A stretch of DNA of 64,000 bases from JAIQGF01 sp051006995 (GTDB lineage Bacteria > Acidobacteriota > Terriglobia > Terriglobales > Acidobacteriaceae): positions 1-64,000 of the forward strand of contig JBPCSQ010000015.1 in assembly GCA_051006995.1 (NCBI GenBank), written 5' to 3'. The notes beneath the pieces were generated by a model. It searched no databases and was not told the DNA's origin. It saw only the letters and a program-made list of their open reading frames with translations. A program made the translations under genes and the position numbers. Shown piece by piece: positions 14,823 to 23,493 of the stretch. Position 1 is the stretch's first letter. Each line of letters begins with the position of its first letter.

Positions 14823-16286
14823 ATGTCTGAAGATAAAGTCCTGATCGTCGATGACGAGAAGCTCGTCCGCTGGTCCCTGCGCCAGAAATGCGAGGAGTGG
14901 GGCTACCAGGTGGCGGAGGCGGAAAACGGCCAGGCGGGATTGAAGGCGGCGCACAACGAGTCTCCCGACCTGGTGCTGCTGGACGTGCGCCTGCCCGACA
15001 TCAGCGGCCTGGAAGTGCTGGAAAAACTGAAGGAAGCGGGCGACGCGCGCGCCGTCATCATGATCACGGCCGATCCGCAGCTCGACGACGTGAAGGCGGC
15101 GCTCAAGCTCGGCGCCTACGACTTTGTCGGCAAGCCGATTGACTTCGACGAACTCGCCGTTACCACCAAGAACGCGCTGGAAGCGACCCGGCTGAAGACG
15201 GAGGTCGAGCACTTGCGCGGCCAGATGCGGCGCCGCACCGGGTATCACGAGGTGGTCGCCGTCTCACGCAAGATGACCGAACTGATGGTCTTCGTGCGCA
15301 AGGTCGCGGCCAGCGAGGCGACGACGATTCTGATCCAGGGCGAGAGCGGCACCGGCAAGGACCTGATCGCCAAGGCGATCCATTACGAAAGCAGACGCGC
15401 GGAAAAACCCTTCGTCGCCATCAACTGCTCCGCCATTCCGGAAACGCTGATGGAGGCGGAGTTGTTCGGCCACGAGCGCGGCGCCTTTACCGACGCCAAA
15501 CAGATGAAGAAGGGCTTGTTCGAAGTGGCCGACGGCGGCACCCTGTTCCTGGACGAGATTGGGGAGCTCTCGCCACTGCTACAGGCCAAGTTGCTGCGCG
15601 TGCTGGAGGACCAGGTGATCCGCCGGGTGGGCGGGATTCGCGACATGCAGGTGAACGTGCGCGTGATCGCCGCCAGCAATCGCGACCTTGAAAAGGCGGT
15701 GCGCGAGGGCAATTTCCGCCAGGATCTGTACTACCGGCTGGCTATCATCTCGGTTTTCCTGCCGCCGCTGCGCGAGCGCAAGGAAGACATCCTGCCGATG
15801 GTGGAATTCTTCCTGGAGCGCTACAGCCGAAAGTTCCGGAAGAATATCCATGGCATCAGCGAAGAGACCCGCCGTCTCCTGCTCAATCACGACTGGCCGG
15901 GGAACGTGCGCGAGTTGAAGAACGCCATCGAACGCGCCATGATCCTGGAGGAGGAACAGGTGCTGCGGCCCGCCTATCTGCCCTTCTCCGTCGGGCACGC
16001 CGCCAACGGGATGACGGCCTTCGAAGCCGTGGCGGGAGAGACGGGAGCGCCGCTGGCGAACGGCCGCAGCCTGCCGCGGTTGGCCATTCCCGAGGGCGGA
16101 ACGTCGCTGGAAGAAGTGGAGCGCGCGCTGGTGGAGATGGCGATGCGCCAGGCCAACAACAATCAGACGCACGCCGCCCGTCTGCTGGACATCAGCCGCG
16201 ATGCTCTGCGCTACAAGCTGAAGAAGTTCGGGCTGATGCACGCCGACGACAGCGACGAACCCGCCGACGCCATGCAAGCCTCGTAA
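14823..16286 (+). CDS. Sigma-54 dependent response regulator (NtrC family)
   Basis: 487-residue transcription activator. Residues 1-120 are a receiver domain with the acidic pocket D10/D11 and phospho-acceptor D54 in LLDVRLPD. The AAA+ domain (about 145-380) has the Walker A motif GESGTGK, GAFTDA in the sigma-54 contact loop (the usual form is GAFTGA; the D variant is well known), Walker B GGTLFLDEIGEL and NWxGNVREL-type sensor 2 (DWPGNVREL). A Fis-type HTH ends it (NNNQTHAARLLDISRDALRY). No kinase is adjacent; the nearest is the orphan kinase at 22240-23274. TACAGT at 14805-14810 lies 12 bases before the ATG, with no Shine-Dalgarno. Confidence 0.96.
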   Translation: MSEDKVLIVDDEKLVRWSLRQKCEEWGYQVAEAENGQAGLKAAHNESPDLVLLDVRLPDISGLEVLEKLKEAGDARAVIMITADPQLDDVKAALKLGAYDFVGKPIDFDELAVTTKNALEATRLKTEVEHLRGQMRRRTGYHEVVAVSRKMTELMVFVRKVAASEATTILIQGESGTGKDLIAKAIHYESRRAEKPFVAINCSAIPETLMEAELFGHERGAFTDAKQMKKGLFEVADGGTLFLDEIGELSPLLQAKLLRVLEDQVIRRVGGIRDMQVNVRVIAASNRDLEKAVREGNFRQDLYYRLAIISVFLPPLRERKEDILPMVEFFLERYSRKFRKNIHGISEETRRLLLNHDWPGNVRELKNAIERAMILEEEQVLRPAYLPFSVGHAANGMTAFEAVAGETGAPLANGRSLPRLAIPEGGTSLEEVERALVEMAMRQANNNQTHAARLLDISRDALRYKLKKFGLMHADDSDEPADAMQAS

Positions 16287-16296
16287 AGGGTCTTTC

Positions 16297-16707
16297 TCAC
16301 CCCATCCACTCCACTTCCCGCCGGCTCACGATGTCCAACTCCCGCTGGATTGCCGCCCGCTGCTCCACCGTGGTTTCGAGGAATTCGACGCCGAGCCCGA
16401 CCCCGGGCAGGCAGTACCGCACCACCCCAGTAGTTTCAATTTCCTTCTGTGTATGGGCCAGTTGGAACCAGATTTCCAGGATCGCTCCGCGCGCAAAAAC
16501 CCGCGTCGTGCTGATGAACATCCCCCTGGTGCTCAGGTCGGGCGGGCGTGGTCCAGGCGTGTTGCTGTAGCGCTCGAAGCTGACCCGCAGGTTGCGATAG
16601 ATCATCCGGGGCGCCTCGCGCCGGTCGTCCTGCAGCGCGGTTGGACCATCGGCCGTCTCGGTGGCGGATACCGCCGCGAACACCCGTTTTTTTTCAGACT
16701 TGCGCAT
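16297..16707 (-). CDS. PilZ domain protein
   Basis: 136 residues. The PilZ c-di-GMP motifs are present: RREAPRM (RxxxR) at about residue 29-35 and DLSTRGMFI (D/NxSxxG) at about 57-65. It should therefore be able to bind c-di-GMP. Its 5' end overlaps the 3' end of the next upstream PilZ gene by 14 bases, so the two are translationally coupled. The stop codon is close to the convergent stop of the sigma-54 regulator. Confidence 0.9.
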   Translation of the reverse strand: MRKSEKKRVFAAVSATETADGPTALQDDRREAPRMIYRNLRVSFERYSNTPGPRPPDLSTRGMFISTTRVFARGAILEIWFQLAHTQKEIETTGVVRYCLPGVGLGVEFLETTVEQRAAIQRELDIVSRREVEWMG

Positions 16708-17587
16708 GCTCCTCCACTGGGAAGCTGGTGATCTTAAGGAAATCGCTGCGGCTCAGTTCATCGTGGGTGGCAAACCAGCGCAACACCGCATTAGCGACCT
16801 GCTCGGGATCTTGTTCCGCTGACGATGGAGGCGCGCTGGGGGCCAGCACCTGGGGCGCGATCTCGCCCTTCAGTTCCGAAATAATCTCTTCCAGCTTTTT
16901 CCATTCTGCCTGCGGCACATCGTGGAATTCGATGCCCATGCCGGCGTTCGCCATGGACGCGCGGACAATGCCCTGAAGTTTGACGGTTCGCTGGCAGACC
17001 TGGATTTCGACGCGCACCAGGCCTCCGCTGCGCAGCGGCGACCACATTTCCACATAGCAGCCACCGAGGCTGATCTCGTTCATCCTGCCCTGGACGGCGT
17101 GCTCGCTGCCGTTCTCCCACACGCGGGCGCTGCCAGCGCAGTTGAAGCGCGGAAAGCGGCGCCGCTCGTCCTGTCTGCGGTCGGCCAGGCGACGCTCCGT
17201 CTCGCGGCGTTCTACCGCGGCGTGATCTTCGGTCGCGATTGCAGGCCTTTCCTCCGTTAATGCGGGCGGGCCGTTCAGCGCCGAGGGCACCAGGTACTCG
17301 GCGAAGAGGAAGACGCGGTCCGCCACCGACTCGAGTCCCGCCTGTCCTTCGTAGCAGGTGCCCTCTTTGCCGATCCAAGCGACGCGGTATTGTGCGCGCC
17401 GCTGCTGGTATTCCAGCTCAATCACAACGCCGGGAGCGCGCAGACCGCGCAGGCCGCGCAGCCGCACCCCGCGCCAGCTCACCTCCACGGTGCTGGCCGG
17501 CTGCACCGAGCGCTGGCCCTCGGCGTCCAGCAGCGCGACCGTCACCGGAACCGCCACCCGCACCCGTTGTTGCTGCCTTCGTCCCAT
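16694..17587 (-). CDS. Protein with two PilZ-like domains
   Basis: 297 residues. A first PilZ-like fold (about 4-100) starts RRQQQRVRVAVPV and has VSWRGVRLRG in place of the usual D/NxSxxG motif. The second (about 140-240) has RRRFPRFNC (RxxxR-like) and NEISLGGCYV (NxSxxG), so it looks competent for c-di-GMP. The linker is a highly charged stretch (ERRETERRLADRRQDERRR). The C-terminus is an unassigned helical tail. Domain 1 is degenerate and may bind another partner. It overlaps the single-domain PilZ gene downstream by 14 bases. Confidence 0.85.
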   Translation of the reverse strand: MGRRQQQRVRVAVPVTVALLDAEGQRSVQPASTVEVSWRGVRLRGLRGLRAPGVVIELEYQQRRAQYRVAWIGKEGTCYEGQAGLESVADRVFLFAEYLVPSALNGPPALTEERPAIATEDHAAVERRETERRLADRRQDERRRFPRFNCAGSARVWENGSEHAVQGRMNEISLGGCYVEMWSPLRSGGLVRVEIQVCQRTVKLQGIVRASMANAGMGIEFHDVPQAEWKKLEEIISELKGEIAPQVLAPSAPPSSAEQDPEQVANAVLRWFATHDELSRSDFLKITSFPVEEHAQV

Positions 17588-17807
17588 GGTGACCCTTCCC
17601 AGCTCCAGCCTAGCTGCAAGCGGCGCGGACGCATCCCTCGGCGCCAGCGATTTCTGAGCTGCGCCGCCGTTTTTTGCATGAGTTCAGAATTGGGAAGGTG
17701 GCGGGGGTTGTTTCTCGCGGGACAACCTGCGAGAACCTCGGGCTTTGCGATTGCGTTTCCGAGTCCAATTGTGATTTGCTGCAGCAACATCTTCGAGGAA
17801 CCCTCGC

Positions 17808-20081
17808 TTGCACGAGAATCGGCAGTTGAACCCCGCTGGAAACAGCTCCAGACGTGACGCCGCAGAACTGTTCGCGGTCAGCGCGCTGGTGCTGTTCCTG
17901 GAACTGGCCTGCATCCGCTGGCTGCCGGCGCACGTCCTGTTTCTGACGTTTTTCACCAACACGGTGCTGCTGGCCTCGTTTCTCGGCATGTCGCTGGGGT
18001 GCCTGGTGGCGAAGCAGCAGCGCAACTACCTGGCATGGACCCCGCTGGCGCTCACCTTCATGATGCTGGCGGCGCTGACCATCAGCTTCTGGCGCTCGCA
18101 GTACGCCCACATGATTGACGTCGGCAACCAGATGACGCCGCAACTGGTGTTTTTTGGCACCGAGTACCACGCCTGGGATGTACGCCAGTTCATCATTCCG
18201 ATCGAAGCGGTTTGCGGGGTGTTCTTCCTGCTGGTTGCGCTCGCCATGCTGGGTCCGGGACAACAACTGGGGCGCTGCCTGGAGCGCATCCCCAACCGCC
18301 TGCGCGCCTACACTCTGAATATTGCCGGCAGCATCGCCGGCATCGTGTTGTTCGCCGGCTGCGCCAAGCTGGAACTGCCGCCGGTGTGGTGGTTCGCGGG
18401 CGTCAGCGCCGGCGTCGGATACTTCGTCTGGCGGACTACCCGCGTGCGGCGTATCGCCTACGGCATGGCGGCGCTGCTGGTGGGCGTGGTTTTGCTGGCC
18501 AGCCTGACCTCGGGCCGCATTGCCAGCAACCGCGTCTACTGGTCGCCGTATTACCGCATTGACTACGTCCCCGAGGCGCACCTGATCAGCGTCAACCTGA
18601 TCGGGCACCAGCAGATGATCTCGCGCGACGCGGCCACGCCCATCACCAATGCACCGGCGTACGCGCTGCCCTACCTGTTCCGGCGGGACTCCGGCGGAGC
18701 GCCGTTCCAGGATGTGCTGGTGATCGGCGCCGGTTCCGGCAACGACGTCAGCCGCGCCCTGCAATGGGGAGCGCGGCACGTGGACGCGGTGGAAATCGAT
18801 CCTGCCATCCAGCGCCTTGGACTGGCGGACCATCCCGACGGGCCCTACCGGGACCCGCGTGTCACGCGGGTGCTGGACGACGGCCGCAGCTTCCTGCGCT
18901 CCACGCCGCGACAGTATGACCTCATCGTGTATGCGTTGATTGACTCCATGGCGCTGCACAGCAGCTACAGCAACATCCGCCTGGAAAGCTACCTGTTCAC
19001 CACGGAAGCGCTGCGCGACGTGCGCAGCCGGCTCAAGCCGGGCGGCGTGTTTGTCATGTACAACTACTTCCGCCAGGGGTGGATCGTCAGCCGTCTGCAA
19101 CAGTCGCTGGCACAGGTGTTCCAGGCCGAGCCGCTGGTTCTTGCCATGCCCTACCAGCGCGAGATTGATCCGCGCACGACGGCCGGCTTCATGGCTTTTT
19201 TTGCCGGGGACACGCGCGCCATGAGTGCGGCCTTCGAACGGCATCCGTACTACTGGCTGCCGAGAAGCGCCGCCGTGGGGCCGGCATCGTCCGATGGTTT
19301 TGCCCTGGATCGGTCCGGCGATGAAGATGAATACCTGCGTTTTGGCCTGACCCGCATCCGAAAAGAGAATCTGCGGCTCGCCAGCGATGAGTGGCCCTTC
19401 CTGTATCTGCACCATCCCATGGTGCCGGCGCTGAGCCTGCGCGGAATGGCGGTGATGGGAGGACTGTCAGTGGTGCTGGTGTGCGCGCTGCTGCCGCGCA
19501 GAGGCAAAGGCGGAGCCGGTTGGAGTTTCAATCCGCGAATGTTTTTCCTGGGCGCGGGATTCATGCTGATCGAAACGCGGGCGGTGGTGCAGATGGCGCT
19601 GCTGTTCGGCAGCACGTGGATGGTGAACACCATCGTGTTCTTCGCCATCCTGGTCACCATCCTCCTGGCAAACCTGATGGTGGGCGTCGCGCGCCCGCGG
19701 CGGCTGTGGCCGTTGTACGCGGGGCTGATGGTCTGCCTGGCGCTCAATGTTTCCATTCCCCTCGAACGGTTCCTTGCCCTGGGTGCGGCGACACGCATGA
19801 TGGCCTCATGTGCGCTGGTGTTTGCCCCGATATTGTTCGCGGCGGTGATCTTTGCGGTGTCGTTTGCGGGCAGCGCGCAGCCCGACCTGGATTTCGGCTG
19901 GAACATCGCCGGCGCCATGCTGGGCGGGCTGATGGAGAACACCTCGATGCTGCTGGGGTTCCGCTACCTGGTGGTGGTTGCGGCGGTATTTTATGTCGCC
20001 TCGGCGCTGCGCGCGCGGGCGACGCGGGGCGAGCCGGCTGAGACACCGGCATTCAGCAGCGTCGCCGCGGGAGCTTCCTGA
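17808..20081 (+). CDS. Spermidine-synthase-like domain fused between membrane domains
   Basis: 757 residues. About seven membrane helices (residues 20-225) precede a Rossmann methyltransferase-fold domain (about 240-450) with the SAM-type loop VIGAGSGNDVSRAL and the acidic strand VDAVEIDP. Several further helices close the protein (about 540-740). Such fusions are annotated as spermidine-synthase-like, but the polyamine-binding DD motif is not obvious, so the substrate is unknown. The start is a TTG at 17808 with GAGGA 8 bases upstream; no ATG fits. Its 3' end faces the minus-strand gene at 20097. Confidence 0.82.
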   Translation: MHENRQLNPAGNSSRRDAAELFAVSALVLFLELACIRWLPAHVLFLTFFTNTVLLASFLGMSLGCLVAKQQRNYLAWTPLALTFMMLAALTISFWRSQYAHMIDVGNQMTPQLVFFGTEYHAWDVRQFIIPIEAVCGVFFLLVALAMLGPGQQLGRCLERIPNRLRAYTLNIAGSIAGIVLFAGCAKLELPPVWWFAGVSAGVGYFVWRTTRVRRIAYGMAALLVGVVLLASLTSGRIASNRVYWSPYYRIDYVPEAHLISVNLIGHQQMISRDAATPITNAPAYALPYLFRRDSGGAPFQDVLVIGAGSGNDVSRALQWGARHVDAVEIDPAIQRLGLADHPDGPYRDPRVTRVLDDGRSFLRSTPRQYDLIVYALIDSMALHSSYSNIRLESYLFTTEALRDVRSRLKPGGVFVMYNYFRQGWIVSRLQQSLAQVFQAEPLVLAMPYQREIDPRTTAGFMAFFAGDTRAMSAAFERHPYYWLPRSAAVGPASSDGFALDRSGDEDEYLRFGLTRIRKENLRLASDEWPFLYLHHPMVPALSLRGMAVMGGLSVVLVCALLPRRGKGGAGWSFNPRMFFLGAGFMLIETRAVVQMALLFGSTWMVNTIVFFAILVTILLANLMVGVARPRRLWPLYAGLMVCLALNVSIPLERFLALGAATRMMASCALVFAPILFAAVIFAVSFAGSAQPDLDFGWNIAGAMLGGLMENTSMLLGFRYLVVVAAVFYVASALRARATRGEPAETPAFSSVAAGAS

Positions 20082-20096
20082 TCAGCCTTCGCGCGG

Positions 20097-20372
20097 CTAC
20101 TCGTAATCAATGCGTTGCTCGGTGTGCCGGCTCAACCACCAGCACGGCGGATAGCCGAGGTGTGGAAAGAGCGCGTGCACGCAGGTTTCCGGCGCCGGCT
20201 CAGCAAATACGAAATTGGTTTTTTCACGCGCCTTGTGCAGGGCGTAGTACTTGCGCACCATGACCGAGCCGGTTGGCTCCGTGCGCAGGCGCATCACCAC
20301 GTAATCGCCGGCGTAAATCGCGGCCACGGCGATCACCAGCCACGCTGCCGCTCGTTTAAGTCCTGTCGCCAT
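20097..20372 (-). CDS. Small anchored protein, unknown
   Basis: 91 residues. One hydrophobic segment at 8-25 (AAAWLVIAVAAIYAGDYVVM) is likely an anchor or uncleaved signal. The C-terminal part has two Cys (ETCVHALFPHLGYPPCWWLS). The pattern looks conserved but I know no family. It is 9 bases downstream of the HAD gene on the same strand and is likely co-transcribed. Confidence 0.7.
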   Translation of the reverse strand: MATGLKRAAAWLVIAVAAIYAGDYVVMRLRTEPTGSVMVRKYYALHKAREKTNFVFAEPAPETCVHALFPHLGYPPCWWLSRHTEQRIDYE

Positions 20373-20381
20373 GGCTGCTAC

Positions 20382-21050
20382 CTAGATCGGCGCCAGCAGT
20401 TCCAGATGCACCGCCTGCCGCCCCGGTATGTTGACGAGGCTGACGCGCAGGTCGGAGAGCCGCTTCAGCAGCACGTCGGCCTGGCGCAGCTCTTCGGCCG
20501 CGTACGTCGTGGGCACTGCGATGGCGCGCATGCCGGCAGCCTTGGCCGCCTGCACGCCGGAAGGCGAGTCCTCGATCACGATGCACTCGCGTGGCTGGAA
20601 GTGGAGCGCCTCGGCGGCTTTCAGGAACGGCTCGGGATCGGGCTTGCCCTTGGTGATCTCGCTGGCGGTGACCATGGTGGGCGGCACCGGCAATCCGACG
20701 AAGCGAAGGCGCGTGGTGGCCAGCGCGCGCGTGCCCGAGGTCACGATGGCCCAACGATCGCCGGGGATGCGCGCCAGCAGATCGGCGGCGCCGGCGATGG
20801 CGCGCACGCCGTCGAGGTCCTCGATCTCGCGATGCTCGATGACTTTGAGCTCGGCCTCGGCATCGAGCTGCGGCGCAACCATGCGCACGGTTTCAATGGT
20901 GGGGCGGCCGTGCGCGATGGGGATGACCTCGGCGGGATCAAGCTGGTGGTCGCGCGCCCAGCGCGCCCACTGGCGCTCCACCGCGGGCCGCGACTCCACC
21001 AGCACGCCGTCGAGATCAAAAAGAATGGCAGCGCACGCGAGCTTGCGCAT
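20382..21050 (-). CDS. HAD-superfamily phosphatase (beta-phosphoglucomutase/GPP-like)
   Basis: 222 residues. HAD motif I is FDLDGVLVES (nucleophile D12, D14), motif II is TSG, motif III is the K in KGKPDPEPF, and motif IV is IEDSPSG. A helical cap (about 20-85) makes this subclass I, as in glycerol-3-phosphatase, sugar phosphatases and beta-phosphoglucomutase. HGRPTIETVR is like the GPP/DOG group of sugar phosphatases, so a sugar or glycerol phosphatase is most likely. An in-frame ATG at 21059 is an alternative start. A further reading upstream only covers the end of the CPBP gene. Confidence 0.9.
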   Translation of the reverse strand: MRKLACAAILFDLDGVLVESRPAVERQWARWARDHQLDPAEVIPIAHGRPTIETVRMVAPQLDAEAELKVIEHREIEDLDGVRAIAGAADLLARIPGDRWAIVTSGTRALATTRLRFVGLPVPPTMVTASEITKGKPDPEPFLKAAEALHFQPRECIVIEDSPSGVQAAKAAGMRAIAVPTTYAAEELRQADVLLKRLSDLRVSLVNIPGRQAVHLELLAPI

Positions 21051-21097
21051 GGCCGCCATTGTAGCGGGTACACGATTGGGGAAAAACGTTATCCCTG

Positions 21098-22099
21098 CTA
21101 TGCGCGCCACCACAGCGACCACACCACGTCCACGGTGGTGTGGGTGATGGCGGAGGAGGCGAGGCGGCGGCGGTCGAGCCAGGCGCGGCCGTAGAAGACG
21201 CCGGCGATGGCGGCCATGATCACGTAGCGCCAGTTGAACGGCAGCGGCTTGTTGAAGTGCGAGAGCCCGAAGATCGCCGCGGTGAGGAAGAGAGCGCGAT
21301 GGCGGCCGATGCGCGGCTCGAGCAGGTTTTGCAGCAGGCCGCGAAAGAACAATTCTTCCGGGATGGCGACAAAGAAAAATGTAATCAGGTAGGCGGCTGC
21401 AATCACGCCCGCCTGCGGATGCCACGGATTCCAGTGGATGAAATGCAGCGCCAGGCCAAGGCCGATGGCGATTGGAAGATAGAACGCCCACTCGCGCAGT
21501 CCGACGGCAAAATCGCGCAGGCGGAGGCGAAAGTCGAAGCCGACGCCGTCGAGGCCGCGAATGACGAGAAAGACATACAGCGCGGTGTCAACCAGCAAGA
21601 ACTTCGGCAGCGCGCTCAGGCCGGGATGCGGCCACGCGCCGGCCAGTAGGCGGAATTCGACAGGCGCGCCGATGACGATAAGCGCGACGACGTCCTGCCA
21701 GGCGAGTCCGCGCGTACGCGGCGGAAGCAATTCAAACAGCGCTGACAATCCGACGGGAATCGCGAAAAGAATTGCGGCGTAGTACCAGCGAAACTCTTCT
21801 CGAGGCAGAGCAAATACGAGATATGCGATCAGCAGAGTGCCCGGGGCAAGAATGCGCGCGATGCGATGAGCGACGAGGCGTCGAAGCGAGCTCGCGGCGC
21901 CAAAGCCGAAGGCCCAGTAAGGCGCCAGCAGCAGCGCGAAGCTGAGAAAGCCGCTGGTCATGTGGCCGCCGATGCGGTCGCGCATGCCGAAGCGCTGGGC
22001 AACGATCCAGAACGCTGCCAGCAGCGCGGCATAGGTAACCGCCCAGAGCGGGGCGTTGAAGCGAGTGTCGGGAGACGCGATGGTAGCGGTGGTTGGCAT
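21098..22099 (-). CDS. CPBP-family intramembrane metalloprotease
   Basis: 333 residues with about eight membrane helices. The C-terminal half carries the CPBP (Abi) motifs: EELFFRG in one helix, FGLSHF in the next, and a terminal ITHTTVDVVW. These give the conserved EE, H and H/D residues of intramembrane proteases related to CAAX prenyl proteases Rce1. Substrate unknown; roles in immunity to peptides have been proposed for bacterial members. It lies between a HAD phosphatase and the sensor kinase on the same strand. Confidence 0.92.
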   Translation of the reverse strand: MPTTATIASPDTRFNAPLWAVTYAALLAAFWIVAQRFGMRDRIGGHMTSGFLSFALLLAPYWAFGFGAASSLRRLVAHRIARILAPGTLLIAYLVFALPREEFRWYYAAILFAIPVGLSALFELLPPRTRGLAWQDVVALIVIGAPVEFRLLAGAWPHPGLSALPKFLLVDTALYVFLVIRGLDGVGFDFRLRLRDFAVGLREWAFYLPIAIGLGLALHFIHWNPWHPQAGVIAAAYLITFFFVAIPEELFFRGLLQNLLEPRIGRHRALFLTAAIFGLSHFNKPLPFNWRYVIMAAIAGVFYGRAWLDRRRLASSAITHTTVDVVWSLWWRA

Positions 22100-22166
22100 T
22101 CCAGCAGCTACATAGGATGCGGTGAGAAAGCGACAAGCGGCAAGTGCGGACAGTATTGGATGATGA

Positions 22167-22197
22167 CACCAGGTCCCTTGCTGCGCTCGGGATGACT
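22167..22197. repeat. Copy of the ctcgggatgac repeat
   Basis: caggtcccttgctgcgctcg and ggatgactcc match the repeat family in mnmG (7792-7903) and at 43424-43500. It lies between the CPBP and kinase genes. Confidence 0.6.
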
Positions 22198-22239
22198 CCC
22201 CTTATTTTTGATTTTGTTGGACGGTGTTCTCGGCTGCCG

Positions 22240-23274
22240 TCAACTGCGTCGGAGGGGGAGCGAGACCAGGAACGTGCTGCCCTTGCCGAGCACGCTGGAG
22301 ACGGTGAGGCGTCCGCCGTGGTCTTCGACGATGCGGCGGGCGAGCGAAAGGCCGAGGCCGGTGCCGTGCCCCTTGGTGGTATAGAACGGGCGGAAGATGT
22401 TGGGCAGGTCTTCGGGGTCGATGCCGTGTCCGGTGTCCTCGACGGTGACATAGGCGAGGCCATCCTGGGCTTCGGTTTTGACGCGGACCTGGCCAGCGCC
22501 GTCGATGGCCTGGATGGCGTTGAGCACCAGGTTCAGCAGGACCTGCTGGATCTGGCCGGGGTCGTGCTCCACCAGGGGAAGGGGCTCGGACTTGTGCAGT
22601 TCGACCTTCACGGGTTTGGAAAGCGCCTGCTGGCGGGCGAAGATGACGGCGTGCTCGGTGGTGGCGTTCAAGTCGGCGGCGCGGAAGTCGGGCGGCTTGG
22701 GACGCGCGGTCTCCAGCAGATCGGTGACGATGCGGTTGACGCGCATGACTTCGTGCTTCACGTCCTTGAGCACGGCGCGAGCGGGACTTTTCTCCGGCAG
22801 GTCGCGTCCTATGATGTCCATGACGCCGGCGATGCCGGCGAGGGGATTGCGGATCTCGTGAGCTAGTCCGGCGGCGAGCTCGCCGAGGGTAGCGAGGTGC
22901 TCGGCGCGGGTCATCTGTGTATTGTGCAGGCGCTCGATCTCCTCGCGGGATTCGCGGAGCTGCGTGATCATCTGGTTGAAGTTGCGGCCGAGGCGGCCAA
23001 TGTCGTCGTTGCGGTCAGCGAAGCTGACGGTGACGTTGAGGTCGCCATCGCGCACGCGCTGGATTTTCTGTTGCAATTCGAGCATGGGACGGCTGACGAC
23101 AAGGCCAAGGGTGAGCAAGAGCACGGCGCAAATGGCGATGGCGCCGATGGTGGCGACCACCAGCACGGTGCGGCGCTCGGGCTCGCCGAGGGAAAGCGTC
23201 GCCAGGATGAACAGCAGCAGGCCGTTCAACAGTACGGCCAAGACCGGGAGAACGGCCTTGAGCTGCCAGTTCAT
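22240..23274 (-). CDS. Membrane sensor histidine kinase (HAMP, NtrB/ZraS-like)
   Basis: 344 residues. Two membrane helices (about 5-28 and 36-60) with almost no periplasmic loop, then a HAMP linker (60-113), a dimerisation domain with the phospho-acceptor H139 in AAGLAHEIRNPLAG, and an ATPase domain with N box NLVLNAIQAI, DTGHGI and GTGLGLSLARRI. The short loop suggests an internal or membrane signal. No regulator is adjacent; the sigma-54 regulator at 14823-16286 is the closest candidate. The ATG at 23274 (MNWQLKAVLP) is preferred over longer starts that read through the repeat at 23340-23422. Confidence 0.93.
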   Translation of the reverse strand: MNWQLKAVLPVLAVLLNGLLLFILATLSLGEPERRTVLVVATIGAIAICAVLLLTLGLVVSRPMLELQQKIQRVRDGDLNVTVSFADRNDDIGRLGRNFNQMITQLRESREEIERLHNTQMTRAEHLATLGELAAGLAHEIRNPLAGIAGVMDIIGRDLPEKSPARAVLKDVKHEVMRVNRIVTDLLETARPKPPDFRAADLNATTEHAVIFARQQALSKPVKVELHKSEPLPLVEHDPGQIQQVLLNLVLNAIQAIDGAGQVRVKTEAQDGLAYVTVEDTGHGIDPEDLPNIFRPFYTTKGHGTGLGLSLARRIVEDHGGRLTVSSVLGKGSTFLVSLPLRRS

Positions 23275-23339
23275 TTTCAATTGCACGCTGTACTCCTGTG
23301 GTGTAGGGCTGGCTTCATTATAAGTTCGGCGGTCGGGTC

Positions 23340-23422
23340 CACTAGTGTGAAGTGCCAAGTTCGAAGTAAGAAAGAGGTCGGTTTTGCTTTGTACATGGCA
23401 CTTCACTTGGTACTTGGCACTC
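23340..23422. repeat. Inverted word-iterating repeat (aagtgcc/ggcactt)
   Basis: Left part tgtgaagtgccaagttcg, right part tggcacttcacttgg and tacttggcactc. The arms are inverted copies of the same words as at 13262-13334 and 30060-30143. It lies between the terminator of the cytochrome cluster and the sensor kinase start. Confidence 0.8.
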
Positions 23423-23452
23423 AAAAAAGAAGCCCCGCAGGTTCGCGGGGCT
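23423..23452 (-). terminator. Rho-independent terminator after ccsA
   Basis: Perfect stem AGCCCCGC (23431-23438) with GCGGGGCT (23445-23452), loop AGGTTC. On the minus strand it is followed by TTCTTTTTT. It is 41 bases after the ccsA stop and so ends the hemA-resB-ccsA cluster. Confidence 0.9.
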
Positions 23453-23493
23453 TTCAGGAAGGAGGTCCTACTCCGTAACAACATTCGTGAAGA

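Noticed and set aside
15463..15500. GAFTDA instead of GAFTGA as a defective sigma-54 activator
   Set aside because: The D variant is frequent in active NtrC-family proteins, so it is not evidence of loss of function.
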